This document shows, one piece after another, positions 17,222 through 26,570 of a stretch of DNA of 37,101 nucleotides. Origin of the DNA: an uncultured Muribaculaceae bacterium (GTDB lineage Bacteria > Bacteroidota > Bacteroidia > Bacteroidales > Muribaculaceae); assembly GCA_910577585.1 (NCBI GenBank), contig CAJTNN010000008.1:1-37101 (forward strand). Reading direction: 5' to 3'. Both the position numbers and the translations under genes were made by a program. Below the pieces are notes generated by a model. That model worked only from the letters and a program-made list of their open reading frames with translations. It was not told where the DNA came from and searched no databases. Numbering within the stretch: position 1 is the first letter of the stretch; each line of letters starts with the position of its first letter.

Positions 17222-19379
17222 CCTGCACCATATAATCGGCCACACAATACTCCGTCTAACTGAAAGCGTTAGGAAGATTGCACTGCCAGCACTCTTAGTG
17301 ATTCTCTGCATTGCCGTCCAGGGATGCTCGGATGAGACTCCCCCCTCTGAACGACATGCTGATGTCATCCACCGTATAGTCGTGGTGATGCCGGGGGGTA
17401 ATGATGCGCGGTGGCACCGCACCGTAGAGTGGGCCTTGGAGAATATACGGAATGCGCGCCGCGGTTTTCCCGACAAAATGGAGATCGAGGTAGAATGGCA
17501 TGACGAGGCTGACCCTGAACTGGAGACCTATCTGCGCCGGGTGGCCGAAGATGACGAGTATGAGGCTGTCGTCGGGCCTATGGAGTCGGCGCATGCAGCC
17601 ATCGCGGCCAAATGGATGAAAGAGAGCCGCAAACCGCTGATTCTGCCCATAGCCACCTCTACCGAATTACAGCGTCTATATGCAGGCTGCCCAAATGTGT
17701 GGCATCTCTGCCAATCTGACATCACACAGAGTGAGATTCTGATTGCGCAGGCTCATAATTGCGGCTACTCGCAGGTGAGTCTGCTCACCTCGGCCGATGA
17801 CTACGGACGCAGTTTCAGCGACTGGTTTGCCTATCAGGCCACCGAGCTGGGCATAACTGTCGGAGAGGTGCGCACATACTCCGACCCCTCGGAATTGCGC
17901 GGATGCGTGGAGTATTTTGCCCACGAAGGGTATGCGCCCCTGAGCATGCTGCTCTTCGCACCTTCATCAAGCGAGGATGCGATAGCTTTCGACGACGCCA
18001 TAGGGCGACTCAAGGAGGAGACTGCAAGACTGCGCTTTCCGGAGGTAATCTGCAGCGACATTGTGCATTCGCCCGACCTGGCCGGACGCCTCAAGAATCT
18101 AAGATATGAGGGTGTGTCGCCTTCGGCGAGCCCTGCATCCGGATTCGCCACGGCCTATCGCGGACGCTACGGTGAGGAGGCGGCCAGTGGCGAGGCTCAT
18201 CTGTTTGACGCGGTGACAATGCTTGCATATGCTTTCGAGGCCATGACCGATGGCGAAGGTCTTAACGATGCGCTGCGGCGAGTGATTGACAATGATGGCG
18301 ACGAGCATGGCTGGCTGGCCGAGGATATGCGGCTTGCCATGAGCGAGCTGCGTCAGGGTGGCGAGCCGGGGCTCTCTGGAGTGACCGGCGACTGGACCTT
18401 CGACTCTGCCAACCGCACCGTCATACTCAACACCACCTACCTGCATTGGATTCTAAGCGATGGCGAATATATACCGGTAGAATATCTATCGACCGATGGT
18501 GGCCACCGCACCACCTCCACAATGCAGATATGGGCTGAAGCAGCCGACAGGCTGCAGAACTTTGACAATTCGGGCACTGCGCCCGAGTATGCCGCGCTTG
18601 AGGGGCACCACGCGGTGATTGTGGCCGCCTCCGACACCTGGGCCAATTATCGCCATCAGGCCGATGCGATGGCGATGTATCAGTTGCTGCGCCGCCATGG
18701 ATATGCTGATGAGAATATCATCGTGATAGCCGAGGATAATCTGGCCGATGACCCACGCAACATCTGGCCGGGCGAGGTGCGCGTGCGCCCGGATGGCGCG
18801 GATGTGCATGCCGCACTGAAGGTGGACTATCATCTCTCGTCGCTCTCGATAGATGACTTCGAGGATATCATGACAGGCAATCAGCACTCCGGTCTGCCCT
18901 CGACACTGCAATCAGACAACCACGACAACGTGGTGCTCTTCTGGTGCGGACATGGCAACCTCAACCAGCTCTGCTGGGGGAGCCGCGCCATAATGGAGGG
19001 GAGCCGGATGCGACGCATTGTCGAGCGCATGGCGGATGCCGGAAGATTCCGCAAGCTGCTGATTGTGATGGATGCCTGCTATAGCGGCACCATCGGAGAG
19101 GCATGCGAAGGGGTGCCGGGAGTGCTTGTGATGACTGCCGCCAATGCCAATGAATCATCAAAAGCCGATGTGAAGAACCTTGACATGGGGATATGGCTTT
19201 CCAACGGCTTCACGCGCGCCTTTCAGGAAGCGGTGGATGCAAATCCTGCGATTTCGATGCGCGACCTTTACTATGAAGTGGCGCGACGCACCCTGGGTTC
19301 GCATGCCACCATCTATAATGCTACGGCCTCGGGCAATCTGTTCCGCGAGAGCTTCGACGAATATCTGCCGGTGCGCTGA
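17205..19379 (+). CDS. Lipoprotein fusing a LivK-like receptor domain to a C13 (legumain-like) cysteine protease
   Basis: 724 aa from the ATG at 17205; the frame can also start at TTG 17190. The lipobox is VQGC. Residues about 55-420 look like a type 1 periplasmic-binding domain: EYEAVVGPMESAHAAIAAKW, PLILPIATSTELQRL, SEILIAQAHNCGYSQVSLLT. Residues about 470-700 match legumain/C13 peptidases: YRHQADAMAMYQLLRRHGYA with DENIIVIAEDN; VRPDGADVH; catalytic His583 in FWCGHGN; catalytic Cys625 in MDACYSG; then MTAANANESS as in legumain TTAANPRESS. The His-Cys spacing (42) is close to legumain's. It may be an extracytoplasmic protease switched by ligand binding (inference). It ends 17 bases from the convergent EamA gene. 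Confidence 0.82.
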   Translation: MPQLNNLHHIIGHTILRLTESVRKIALPALLVILCIAVQGCSDETPPSERHADVIHRIVVVMPGGNDARWHRTVEWALENIRNARRGFPDKMEIEVEWHDEADPELETYLRRVAEDDEYEAVVGPMESAHAAIAAKWMKESRKPLILPIATSTELQRLYAGCPNVWHLCQSDITQSEILIAQAHNCGYSQVSLLTSADDYGRSFSDWFAYQATELGITVGEVRTYSDPSELRGCVEYFAHEGYAPLSMLLFAPSSSEDAIAFDDAIGRLKEETARLRFPEVICSDIVHSPDLAGRLKNLRYEGVSPSASPASGFATAYRGRYGEEAASGEAHLFDAVTMLAYAFEAMTDGEGLNDALRRVIDNDGDEHGWLAEDMRLAMSELRQGGEPGLSGVTGDWTFDSANRTVILNTTYLHWILSDGEYIPVEYLSTDGGHRTTSTMQIWAEAADRLQNFDNSGTAPEYAALEGHHAVIVAASDTWANYRHQADAMAMYQLLRRHGYADENIIVIAEDNLADDPRNIWPGEVRVRPDGADVHAALKVDYHLSSLSIDDFEDIMTGNQHSGLPSTLQSDNHDNVVLFWCGHGNLNQLCWGSRAIMEGSRMRRIVERMADAGRFRKLLIVMDACYSGTIGEACEGVPGVLVMTAANANESSKADVKNLDMGIWLSNGFTRAFQEAVDANPAISMRDLYYEVARRTLGSHATIYNATASGNLFRESFDEYLPVR

Positions 19380-19396
19380 CTGAGTGAGGAGTTGGG

Positions 19397-20332
19397 TCAG
19401 CGGCGGTCGGGAGGGGTGGCGGGAGCGGCTTTGTCGGTGGCCAGCGAGCGGCTGACGGTCACGAGCCATACGCCGCTGAAGATTAGCAGCACGGCAGCCC
19501 CTTTGATGAGTGTGAAGGTCTCCAGACCGAGGGCTATGGCTACGGCACTGGCCAGGATGGGCTGCACGTAGTTGTACATGCCCACGATGGTGGGGCGCAG
19601 CATCTTCTGCCCTATCATCATGCAGATGTAGGCTATGTAGGTGGCGCCGATGACGGTGGCAGCTATTCCGGCCCATTCGAGCGAGCTGACCTCAGCCCAG
19701 GGGGTGGAGAGAATCAGCGGTGAGGTGAGGGGCAGGGTCACGACCGTGGCACCGAGAAACATCCATTTCATCAGTGTCACCAGTGAGTATCGGCGTATGA
19801 AATTGCGGTAGAGGGTCAGATAGAGCGCATAGCTGAGCTGGGCCATAAGCACGATTATGTCGCCCAAGGCCGGATTGGAGGCCTGCGATGCAGGGGTGTC
19901 GCTGCCGAGCACCAGTATAAGCGCTCCGGCTGCACCGAGCAATATTCCACCAGCCTTCTTGAGACTTATCGGCTCACGCAGTATGATCCAGGCGAGCAGC
20001 ATCACCCACATAGGCATGGTGGTGGTGACGAGGGATGCCTCGCCCGGCGATGTCAGGCTCACCCCAACTATGAAGCATCCTTGATTGAGGCATATGCCCA
20101 GCAGACCGGCGCCGAATAGGCGCAGTTTATCTACCCATGGCACATGCTCGCGCGGAGTGAATAGAGATGTGAGCCAGAAGAGCACCGCCGCGCCCACCAT
20201 GCGGAAGTCAACGAGCAGCAGCGGCGCCACGGCCCCCGAAGCGAGCACGAGTTTCACCACCGGGGCCATAAGCCCCCATATCGTATTGGCACACAGTGCC
20301 GAAAGATGTCCCTTAAGTTTAAAATCGCTCAT
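19397..20332 (-). CDS. EamA/DMT-family transporter
   Basis: 311 aa with about ten hydrophobic helices in two repeated halves, the classic EamA arrangement. The first half begins LKGHLSALCANTIWGLMAPV and includes SPGEASLVTTTMPMWVMLLA; the second includes IAYICMMIGQKMLRPTIVGMYNYVQP. The family exports or imports small metabolites and the substrate cannot be read from sequence. The gene is single, on the minus strand, with a leader of about 200 bases and a -7 box at 20535-20543. Confidence 0.9.
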   Translation of the reverse strand: MSDFKLKGHLSALCANTIWGLMAPVVKLVLASGAVAPLLLVDFRMVGAAVLFWLTSLFTPREHVPWVDKLRLFGAGLLGICLNQGCFIVGVSLTSPGEASLVTTTMPMWVMLLAWIILREPISLKKAGGILLGAAGALILVLGSDTPASQASNPALGDIIVLMAQLSYALYLTLYRNFIRRYSLVTLMKWMFLGATVVTLPLTSPLILSTPWAEVSSLEWAGIAATVIGATYIAYICMMIGQKMLRPTIVGMYNYVQPILASAVAIALGLETFTLIKGAAVLLIFSGVWLVTVSRSLATDKAAPATPPDRR

Positions 20333-20543
20333 AAATCAGAATCACATCTTGGCCTCTCTCTCCATAATCAGCCGGGAGGACTGTATCAAACACGTAGATA
20401 TGGTGAATCAACTTTCTTTAGGGTTAAATTCAAACCTACTCCGAGAGAGAGCCTTACCTTAGAAACTTATCAAAAATATAGAAGTTGTTTAACGTTCACA
20501 CTCCACTTCTATAGAGGAAAGTCAGAAATCGGGTGCAAAATTA
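20333..20543 (-). promoter_or_regulatory. Leader and promoter of the EamA gene
   Basis: GCAAAATTA (20535-20543) gives TAATTTTGC on the minus strand and lies back to back with the plus-strand box at 20556-20564. The ~200-base leader holds a 9-bp hairpin (TATAGAAGT at 20477-20485 with ACTTCTATA at 20505-20513). It also has near-complementary CTCTCTCTC/GAGAGAGAG tracts (about 20353 and 20443), which could form an alternative fold. No ORF of note is present. Confidence 0.45.
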
Positions 20544-20555
20544 CAAAAAAATCAT

Positions 20556-20951
20556 TAATTTTGCAGTGCAATCCGGACTCAAGAGTGTGCTGCGCTTGAT
20601 ATGTGTCAGAATTTCAGACACTTGAGATTCAAAATCGTTATCATCGCCTCTCTGAGATATCACTGCATGTGTGGCCCCGACATAAGCCACTATCTGACAG
20701 GAGTTTATCCGGAAGGGGGTTTACATCACCTCGGCAATTCGGTCTGCTGCGCTGCATGAAGCGGAGGGACTGAAAGTGATGGGACGGCTCTACCCCCTTT
20801 TCCCCGCCGGCCCGGAGGAGCATCCGGAGGCTACGGCAGACGCCTCGCCCATATGAGCTGCGGTCTGCTTCCGTCGCCAAATGACTCATCACGACCAATC
20901 GGCGGAGATATCCATATGAACTTAGTATAGTCTGCGTCCCGTCTGGCAGAC
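20556..20951 (+). ncRNA. Promoter-led structured RNA element, copy 2 (leader of the LRR gene at 21220)
   Basis: The -7 box TAATTTTGC (20556-20564) is followed by a long first arm bounded by TCCGGA repeats. The conserved core comes next: TTACATCACCtCGGCAATTC, helix TTCGGTC (20738-20744) with GACTGAA (20768-20774), and helix CATCAC (20724-20729) with GTGATG (20776-20781). GGGACGGCTCT (from 20781) leads into the 3' hairpin GTCTGC/GCAGAC (20930-20951), whose loop begins GTCCCGTC. It lies 268 bases before the second BspA-like gene, in the same orientation as copy 1 before its own. Between 20952 and 21219 there is only leader sequence. Confidence 0.7.
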
Positions 20952-21219
20952 TCTACCGCATCCACCCGCTCCGGATAAAAAGGGGCGCGGGGCGGCTTCC
21001 GATACACTTCAGTGCGCCGGAAGAGAGTTCATATTGATTGAAGAGAATGCCGAGGATATTTCTGACATATCGCAATCCATCACTTTACCTCATCCACCCG
21101 GCCAGAAGCTATCGGGTGATTGGGGTAGCTGCCGCGTGCATCCATCTTACCGACCGCAAGGAGCGTTGTGCGCGGCATCATGCAGCATATCAACTCATTA
21201 ACCATATATACACCATACT

Positions 21220-23271
21220 ATGAAACGATTATTTACAATCATGGCGCTGCTGGCAGTGCTACTGCCACTGGCGTCAACCCCGGCCCGAGCCATTGAGGAC
21301 AGCCGGGAGGTGACTGAAAATGGAGTCACCTACACCATCTATGACAGCGGAGAAGTGGTCGTAGAGAAAGCTGACCCGAGCGTAACGGTCTGGGACCCAT
21401 CGAATCTTGTGGCACAGGGCTACCTTGTCAGCGCCATCAACCATTACGCCTTCGAGAACTGCACGGAGCTGCGCGAAGTAAAGATGCCGCAGGCCATGGA
21501 AATCATCGGCATGCACGCCTTCGATGGATGCACAGCGTTGCGCGAATTGACGCTGCCTGAAAACGCCACCCTTGTGATGAATGACGCTTTTGCCAACTGT
21601 ACGTCGCTTGAAACGGCAGTAATCGAAGGAGAGCAGGAGCAGGATATCGTCACTCGCATGTTTGCAGGCTGCACGTCATTGAAGAGTGTGAGAATCCCCT
21701 CATCTGTGACACGATTCATGGAGGAATGCTTTCTCGACTGCGCATCACTGCAGAGCATCGAGATTCCGGATGGATGCACTGAGATAGACGATTATGCATT
21801 CAAGGGTTGCGCCTCACTTCAGGAGGTGGTGATTCCGGAGAGTGTCACCAAGATGGGATGGGGTATCTTCAGCTATTGCACCGGCCTGCGCCGATTTGAA
21901 ATTGCGGAATATCTCAGTATACCCGGAGGCATGTTTCAGGGATGCAGCGGACTTGAGGAGATAGAGTTGCCACGCCCGTTTGTGGTGGGCTACGAGACAT
22001 TCGAAGGTTGCACGGGGTTGCGCAAGGTCACTTTCAAGGGCTACCCCTCAACTTTTGAGACAAGAGCCTTCGCCAACTGCACAGCGCTCTCCGAGTTCGA
22101 GATTCCCGGCAGCGTCTCCAAAATCGATGAAGAGTGCTTCATGGGCTGCGCCTCGCTCGAAAGCGTAAGAATCCCCACAGGGGTGAAGGCAGTACAGGAC
22201 CGCACTTTTGCCGGATGCACCGCACTGAAGTCTATCATCATTCCTTCAACGGTGTCATACGTACGCGATGAGGCATTCGCCGGATGTACATCTCTTGAGT
22301 CAATAACGCTCAGTGCAAAGTGGATAAGCTATAGCCCCGGCAGCGGCATCTTCAAAGACTGCACCGCACTGCGCGAAGCTATATTTGGCGAGGGGATCAC
22401 AGCCACACCTGATGGCATCTTCGAGAATTGCACAGCGCTGCGCCGTGTGGTATTTCCGGAATCGCTGACCACTGTCGGAGCCTACTCATTTTCCGGCTGC
22501 ACAGCGCTTGATGATGTAGAGGGGAAGAACTACATTGTAGCTATCCACGAAGGGGGATTCAAAAACTGTCACAGCTTCGTCAAATACGATTTCCCCTCAT
22601 GCGAGACAATCGGCAACGCTGCATTCATGGGGTGCCACAACATGGAGGAACTGATATTCCCCGAGTGTCTCAAATCAATCGGAGATGAGGCTTTCAGCTA
22701 TGAGAGGAACGTTCATGATTACACTGCCTCTCAATTTATCAACAAAATCACGGAGATTGTCATTCCTGACAATGTCACAAGCGTAGGGGAATCCGCATTC
22801 GCAGGCATCATCAATCTCAAAAAGGTCACTCTGAGCAAATCTATGGTGTCGCTTACCAAAGGCAACTTTACGTCTGCCAGAAAAATGGAAGATGTGTGGT
22901 GTCGTAATCCGGAGCCGCCGGTTGCCATAACGAATGGAGGAAGCCTCGACCCCGATTACTTCTTCGCCAATTATGAGGCGACTCTGCATGTGCCCGAGGG
23001 TTCGCTTGACAAGTATATGGATCCATATAAATTTCACATATGGCCATGGTTCAACAAAATCGTGGAGTTTGACGTGGAGGAGACTCCTTCGGGTGTGACC
23101 GAAGTTATGCAGGATGGCTATGATCCGGATATCGACAATACTCTTCCCGTAGATGTCTACGACTTCGATGGCCGCTGCATCTACCATGGTCTGCTTGAAG
23201 AGGCAGCGCTCACCGATGGCGAGTTCTACATCATACGCCAGGGCCGGGTAGCTGTCAAAGTCAGATTCTGA
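21220..23271 (+). CDS. BspA-like leucine-rich repeat surface protein
   Basis: 683 aa with a cleavable signal peptide (MKRLFTIMALLAVLLPLAST, then PARA). Residues about 60-570 are BspA/LRR_5 repeats of about 23 residues (FxGCTxLxxIxIPxxVxxIxxxAF), with a Cys in nearly every FxxCT turn. A cap similar to that of the larger LRR protein follows (LHVPEGSLDKY). The tail (VDVYDFDGRCIYHGLL ... RQGRVAVKVRF) resembles a type IX secretion sorting domain. Surface adhesion is known for BspA relatives; the partner here is unknown. It shares a leader RNA with the LRR gene at 2211 and ends before a GC-rich hairpin terminator. Confidence 0.88.
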   Translation: MKRLFTIMALLAVLLPLASTPARAIEDSREVTENGVTYTIYDSGEVVVEKADPSVTVWDPSNLVAQGYLVSAINHYAFENCTELREVKMPQAMEIIGMHAFDGCTALRELTLPENATLVMNDAFANCTSLETAVIEGEQEQDIVTRMFAGCTSLKSVRIPSSVTRFMEECFLDCASLQSIEIPDGCTEIDDYAFKGCASLQEVVIPESVTKMGWGIFSYCTGLRRFEIAEYLSIPGGMFQGCSGLEEIELPRPFVVGYETFEGCTGLRKVTFKGYPSTFETRAFANCTALSEFEIPGSVSKIDEECFMGCASLESVRIPTGVKAVQDRTFAGCTALKSIIIPSTVSYVRDEAFAGCTSLESITLSAKWISYSPGSGIFKDCTALREAIFGEGITATPDGIFENCTALRRVVFPESLTTVGAYSFSGCTALDDVEGKNYIVAIHEGGFKNCHSFVKYDFPSCETIGNAAFMGCHNMEELIFPECLKSIGDEAFSYERNVHDYTASQFINKITEIVIPDNVTSVGESAFAGIINLKKVTLSKSMVSLTKGNFTSARKMEDVWCRNPEPPVAITNGGSLDPDYFFANYEATLHVPEGSLDKYMDPYKFHIWPWFNKIVEFDVEETPSGVTEVMQDGYDPDIDNTLPVDVYDFDGRCIYHGLLEEAALTDGEFYIIRQGRVAVKVRF

Positions 23272-23323
23272 TATCGACTTCACCAAGCATAGATAAACTT
23301 CTATAATAAGTCACGAATAAGTC

Positions 23324-23357
23324 ACGGCGCCGCCTCATTGAATTGAGACGGCGCCGT
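23324..23357. terminator. Bidirectional hairpin terminator
   Basis: Fourteen-base arms (23324-23337 with 23344-23357, one mismatch) with a GGCGCC core close a 6-base loop. It lies between the convergent LRR gene and metalloprotease gene, 53 bases past the former and 76 past the latter. Confidence 0.75.
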
Positions 23358-23432
23358 CATTATGTTTCTGTTATTTCAGTCATTTCGCCGCAGAGGTGGC
23401 TGCCTGCAGCCGGCGCATTGCCGCGCGCTTCA

Positions 23433-24761
23433 TCATATCACGCGGCGGGGAGAGCGACACGCTTTAGGCGTAGGCTGCGCGCTGCGCGAGGCATCGGCCG
23501 ACGACAATGTGTTGCGTCCGCCGGCCACAAGCGGCGAATGTTCCAGGGTGTAGAGAATGCGGTCGCGCTGCTGCGATGTGAAACCGGCACCGAACGTCTC
23601 CTGATAATCCATCACATTGGCCGATACCACAAACTCTTCGTCAGGCAGCATACGCATGTAGCCCAGATCATCATAATATTGCAGATATACCGAGCGATCG
23701 TAGTAGGGAGTGTCCTCACAATCCTCAAATGGCTCGAATACGTGGTGGAGCCCGAGGAAGTGCCCCAACTCATGCGCCAGCACATACTCATTGCGCATGC
23801 CGAAGAGCGTGCGGCTATTGAGGAATACCCCCGGATGTTGATACATCGGGGCCTCTGAAGAGTCATAGGTGTTGGTACTCGAAAGTTCCTCACCCGGATA
23901 GAAGAAGGGCGACAGGGTGTAGCCGGCGATTGTATCGCCGTAATAGTCGAAATCATCAGGAGTGCCTATCGGAAGAATCCAGACATTCACAGCCTTTGTG
24001 ATGTCGGTGAACCATTCCGGGCGCAGAAAGTCATACTCATCTACGCCATATGTATATTTCACCGGCTCATTGATGTATCGCCGACCGGGTGCATCGAGTC
24101 CGGGAAGGTCGGCGAGCACAAATCTCACGCCCGTGTCCACATACCCATCAAGTGCCAGTGCATTCTCATAAGTGAAGTTTGCCCAATCAAGCAAGTAGTC
24201 GAGAATCTCCTCAGGCATCTCCGAGCCATTCTCGAGCGGGAAAATATTGAACACAATCGGCACCTCATATTCACCCTTTGTGCCGGCGCCGGGAGCTGAC
24301 CATTCGGCCTTGGTGGTGACTGTGGAGGTGTAGTATTCGCCGCGCGTGGTCTTGACATAACCTCGCACATAGTAGGTCACGCCGGGAATCATGCGGTCAA
24401 GTGTGGCGCAGCGGTAATAGAGGTCCTCGCTCCAGTCCCATGAAGTGAAGGTCTCGTCATCCTCCACCTCCAGCAGGTAAGCGCGGGCAGTCTCTACCGT
24501 CGGCTCATCGTCAACTACCGACGACACACAACCCCAGGTCAGTATCTTCTCACCTTCGGGCAATGCTGAGCCATGCATATACACAGCTTGCACAGTCACA
24601 TCAAGGCCATCCGCTGCATAGTTATCATCGATGAAGCCGGAAATGGATATCTCGAATGTGCTTACGTCATCACCATCGGGAGTGTCGGGCGTATCATCCG
24701 AGCAGGCCGTCAGCAAAATTGCGCCGGCGGCTAAAAGAGATAGATTCTTAAGAAATTTCAT
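23433..24761 (-). CDS. Zinc-dependent metalloprotease lipoprotein (metzincin, pappalysin-like)
   Basis: 442 aa lipoprotein: signal MKFLKNLSLLAAGAILL with lipobox LTAC, then an acidic Asp/Thr/Pro run. Residues 330-340 read HELGHFLGLHH, the full HExxHxxGxxH zinc site (His330, Glu331, His334, His340). A later NVMDYQE provides the Met-turn. The spacing and the EDCxDTP stretch after the site fit the M43 (pappalysin/cytophagalysin) group. The N-terminal 150 residues look like a beta-sandwich with a fibronectin-like YYVRGYVKTTRGEYY segment. The protein probably cleaves extracellular or periplasmic substrates. It has its own promoter at 24802-24810. Confidence 0.88.
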   Translation of the reverse strand: MKFLKNLSLLAAGAILLTACSDDTPDTPDGDDVSTFEISISGFIDDNYAADGLDVTVQAVYMHGSALPEGEKILTWGCVSSVVDDEPTVETARAYLLEVEDDETFTSWDWSEDLYYRCATLDRMIPGVTYYVRGYVKTTRGEYYTSTVTTKAEWSAPGAGTKGEYEVPIVFNIFPLENGSEMPEEILDYLLDWANFTYENALALDGYVDTGVRFVLADLPGLDAPGRRYINEPVKYTYGVDEYDFLRPEWFTDITKAVNVWILPIGTPDDFDYYGDTIAGYTLSPFFYPGEELSSTNTYDSSEAPMYQHPGVFLNSRTLFGMRNEYVLAHELGHFLGLHHVFEPFEDCEDTPYYDRSVYLQYYDDLGYMRMLPDEEFVVSANVMDYQETFGAGFTSQQRDRILYTLEHSPLVAGGRNTLSSADASRSAQPTPKACRSPRRVI

Positions 24762-24774
24762 AATGTTGCAATCT

Positions 24775-24810
24775 TGCCCGCAATAAGTGCGGGCAGTCTA
24801 TGCAAAGTTA
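24775..24810 (-). promoter_or_regulatory. Promoter and leader hairpin of the metalloprotease gene
   Basis: GCAAAGTTA (24802-24810) reads TAACTTTGC on the minus strand. Just after the expected start of transcription a 7-bp GC-rich hairpin forms (TGCCCGC 24775-24781 with GCGGGCA 24789-24795), 13 bases before the ATG. It may stabilise the mRNA or influence initiation. Confidence 0.6.
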
Positions 24811-24921
24811 CGAAATTTCGATGAATTACGCAAATCTCATAGCGTTGTGTATGAGTTTGCCCTCAAGGGCTGCGATATGTGAAGCCGAGCGGCAGAGATC
24901 TGTTTCGCCGTCGCGTAAAAG

Positions 24922-26163
24922 CTATTGGTTGAGGTCGGCCGGGATGCGGCGCGACATCAGCGCGCTGCCGAGCACCATCAGTCCCAACACGAGGAATGCG
25001 ATTGCCGCGCTGTGCATGATATTTCCCAGCCCCACAAGCGGCGAGACAATCGCACCGAAAATGTAGCCCACCAACCCGAGCATCGCCGAAGCTGCGCCGG
25101 CATTGCGGCGCCCCTCATTCATGGCCAGGGTGTTGCTGACGGTGAATATCATGCCGAGACAGAAGAGAATGGGTATCAGCGGCAACTCATATGCCCAGAA
25201 TGAATGCACGCAGAACATCATCACCACCTCTACCGCCACGGCCGCGATCAGCACCAGCCCGCCGATATAGGCCGCGCGCTTGAGCACCTTGAAGCGCAGC
25301 GCGAGCATCGACCCCACGGCCACACTCACTGCATTGGCGCCCATTATGCAGCCAAACACCACCTGCGAGTATCCGAAATGGGTCTGTATTATGAAGGGGG
25401 CTGATGAGATATAGGCGAAGAGGAAACCGAGGGCCGCCCCTTTAAGCAATACATGCGTCATAAAGCGGCGGTTGGAGGCCAGCGTGAGATAGTTGCCGAA
25501 GGTGAGCCAGAGCGATTTGGTCGACCTGCGGTCTTTCGGGAGTGACTCTTTGAGTTTGGGGGATATGGCAAGTAGAATCAGGGCGAATCCGGCCAGGGTC
25601 CAGAAGACACCCTTCCATGTGAAGCTCTCCGAGACAAAGCCTCCTATCACCGGAGCAGAGGCCGGAGCGATGCCGTTGATGGCCCCGACGATGGCCATTG
25701 TCTTGGCGAGCATACGCCCGTGGTAGAAATCGGCCGGGATGGTGCGCGCCAGGAAGTAGCCTCCCGACGCACCGAGTCCTTGCGCCAGACGACACCAGAT
25801 AAAGAACTGTATAGTTGGCGAATAGACACTTATCACCGAAGCGGCTATGAATAGAATCAGCGTACCGACCAGCACCGGTTTGCGCCCATACTTGGCACTC
25901 ACCGGACCCAGCAACACCTCCCCCAGTCCGAGACCAATCATGCCTGTTGTCAGACCGAGCTGCACCGTCGGCACCGCGCAGCCGAAAAACTTGCACATCG
26001 AAGGCAACGACGGCAGATACATGTCATTCACAAATGAGCCGAAGGCGCTCAATCCCGCCAGATAAATCACGAGAAATGTGAAGTTTATGGCAATCGCCGA
26101 GGTAGACGCGCCGGCCGCCGGGGCCGATGATTGCTGCTGTGTGGAACCTGATTCTTTATCCAT
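24922..26163 (-). CDS. Bcr/CflA-type MFS multidrug exporter
   Basis: 413 aa with about twelve hydrophobic helices. Family marks include DMYLPSLPSMCKFFG after helix 1, the motif-A region GPVSAKYGRKPVL between helices 2 and 3, and RLAQGLGASGGYFLARTI in helix 4, all typical of drug:proton antiporters of the Bcr/CflA branch. The N-terminal tail is Ser/Ala-rich and cytoplasmic. It lies upstream of the metalloprotease gene on the same strand, but a separate promoter in the 160-base gap suggests independent expression. The substrate is unknown. Confidence 0.9.
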   Translation of the reverse strand: MDKESGSTQQQSSAPAAGASTSAIAINFTFLVIYLAGLSAFGSFVNDMYLPSLPSMCKFFGCAVPTVQLGLTTGMIGLGLGEVLLGPVSAKYGRKPVLVGTLILFIAASVISVYSPTIQFFIWCRLAQGLGASGGYFLARTIPADFYHGRMLAKTMAIVGAINGIAPASAPVIGGFVSESFTWKGVFWTLAGFALILLAISPKLKESLPKDRRSTKSLWLTFGNYLTLASNRRFMTHVLLKGAALGFLFAYISSAPFIIQTHFGYSQVVFGCIMGANAVSVAVGSMLALRFKVLKRAAYIGGLVLIAAVAVEVVMMFCVHSFWAYELPLIPILFCLGMIFTVSNTLAMNEGRRNAGAASAMLGLVGYIFGAIVSPLVGLGNIMHSAAIAFLVLGLMVLGSALMSRRIPADLNQ

Positions 26164-26382
26164 ATTATTCTACATTATTCTACGATTCGTTTTTCATAGT
26201 GAAAATCTCCCCAAAACCCATCAATATTATAATGCACGCTCCCTTCAAAATGTTCTTTTCCGACGGAACACCCACTTAAGCAATAGCCCTGGTTCTCACC
26301 CATATCCCTCATTTAAGAGCCGACATGACGCCCAACTCCGTTAAGATCAGGAAGGGCCTTACTATTTCATAATCGGTAAGAT

Positions 26383-26542
26383 AGGAAGGGAATTTAAGGG
26401 CGCGGATTTTTTCGCTTGTCGCTGCGCGACTGCGCCGCGGATGGAAGGGATTAACGCGGATCATCTTTGTGCAATGTGCTGGTTTGCACGCAGGTGGGGA
26501 CGGATACATCTCGGCGCTGAGCGCCTTGATGATCGCGGATGG
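26383..26542 (-). repeat. Intergenic repeat element B, copy 2
   Basis: On the minus strand this segment repeats the block order of 683-838: CCATCCGCG, the GGCGC-3nt-GCGCC hairpin, TCCGCGTTAATCC, CATCCGCG, a GCGCAGC-like core and ATCCGCGCC into AATTCC. In both places an array containing CGTTCTCCCGT (same strand) precedes it, so the two may form one composite element. Bases 26164-26382 hold only the AT-rich upstream region of the MFS gene, with no clear promoter. Confidence 0.65.
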
Positions 26543-26570
26543 CTGCGCATTCCCCCTTGATACGGGCCTT

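Noticed and set aside
20641..20898. 85-codon minus-strand ORF
   Set aside because: It lies antisense to RNA copy 2 and is not preserved in copies 1 or 3.
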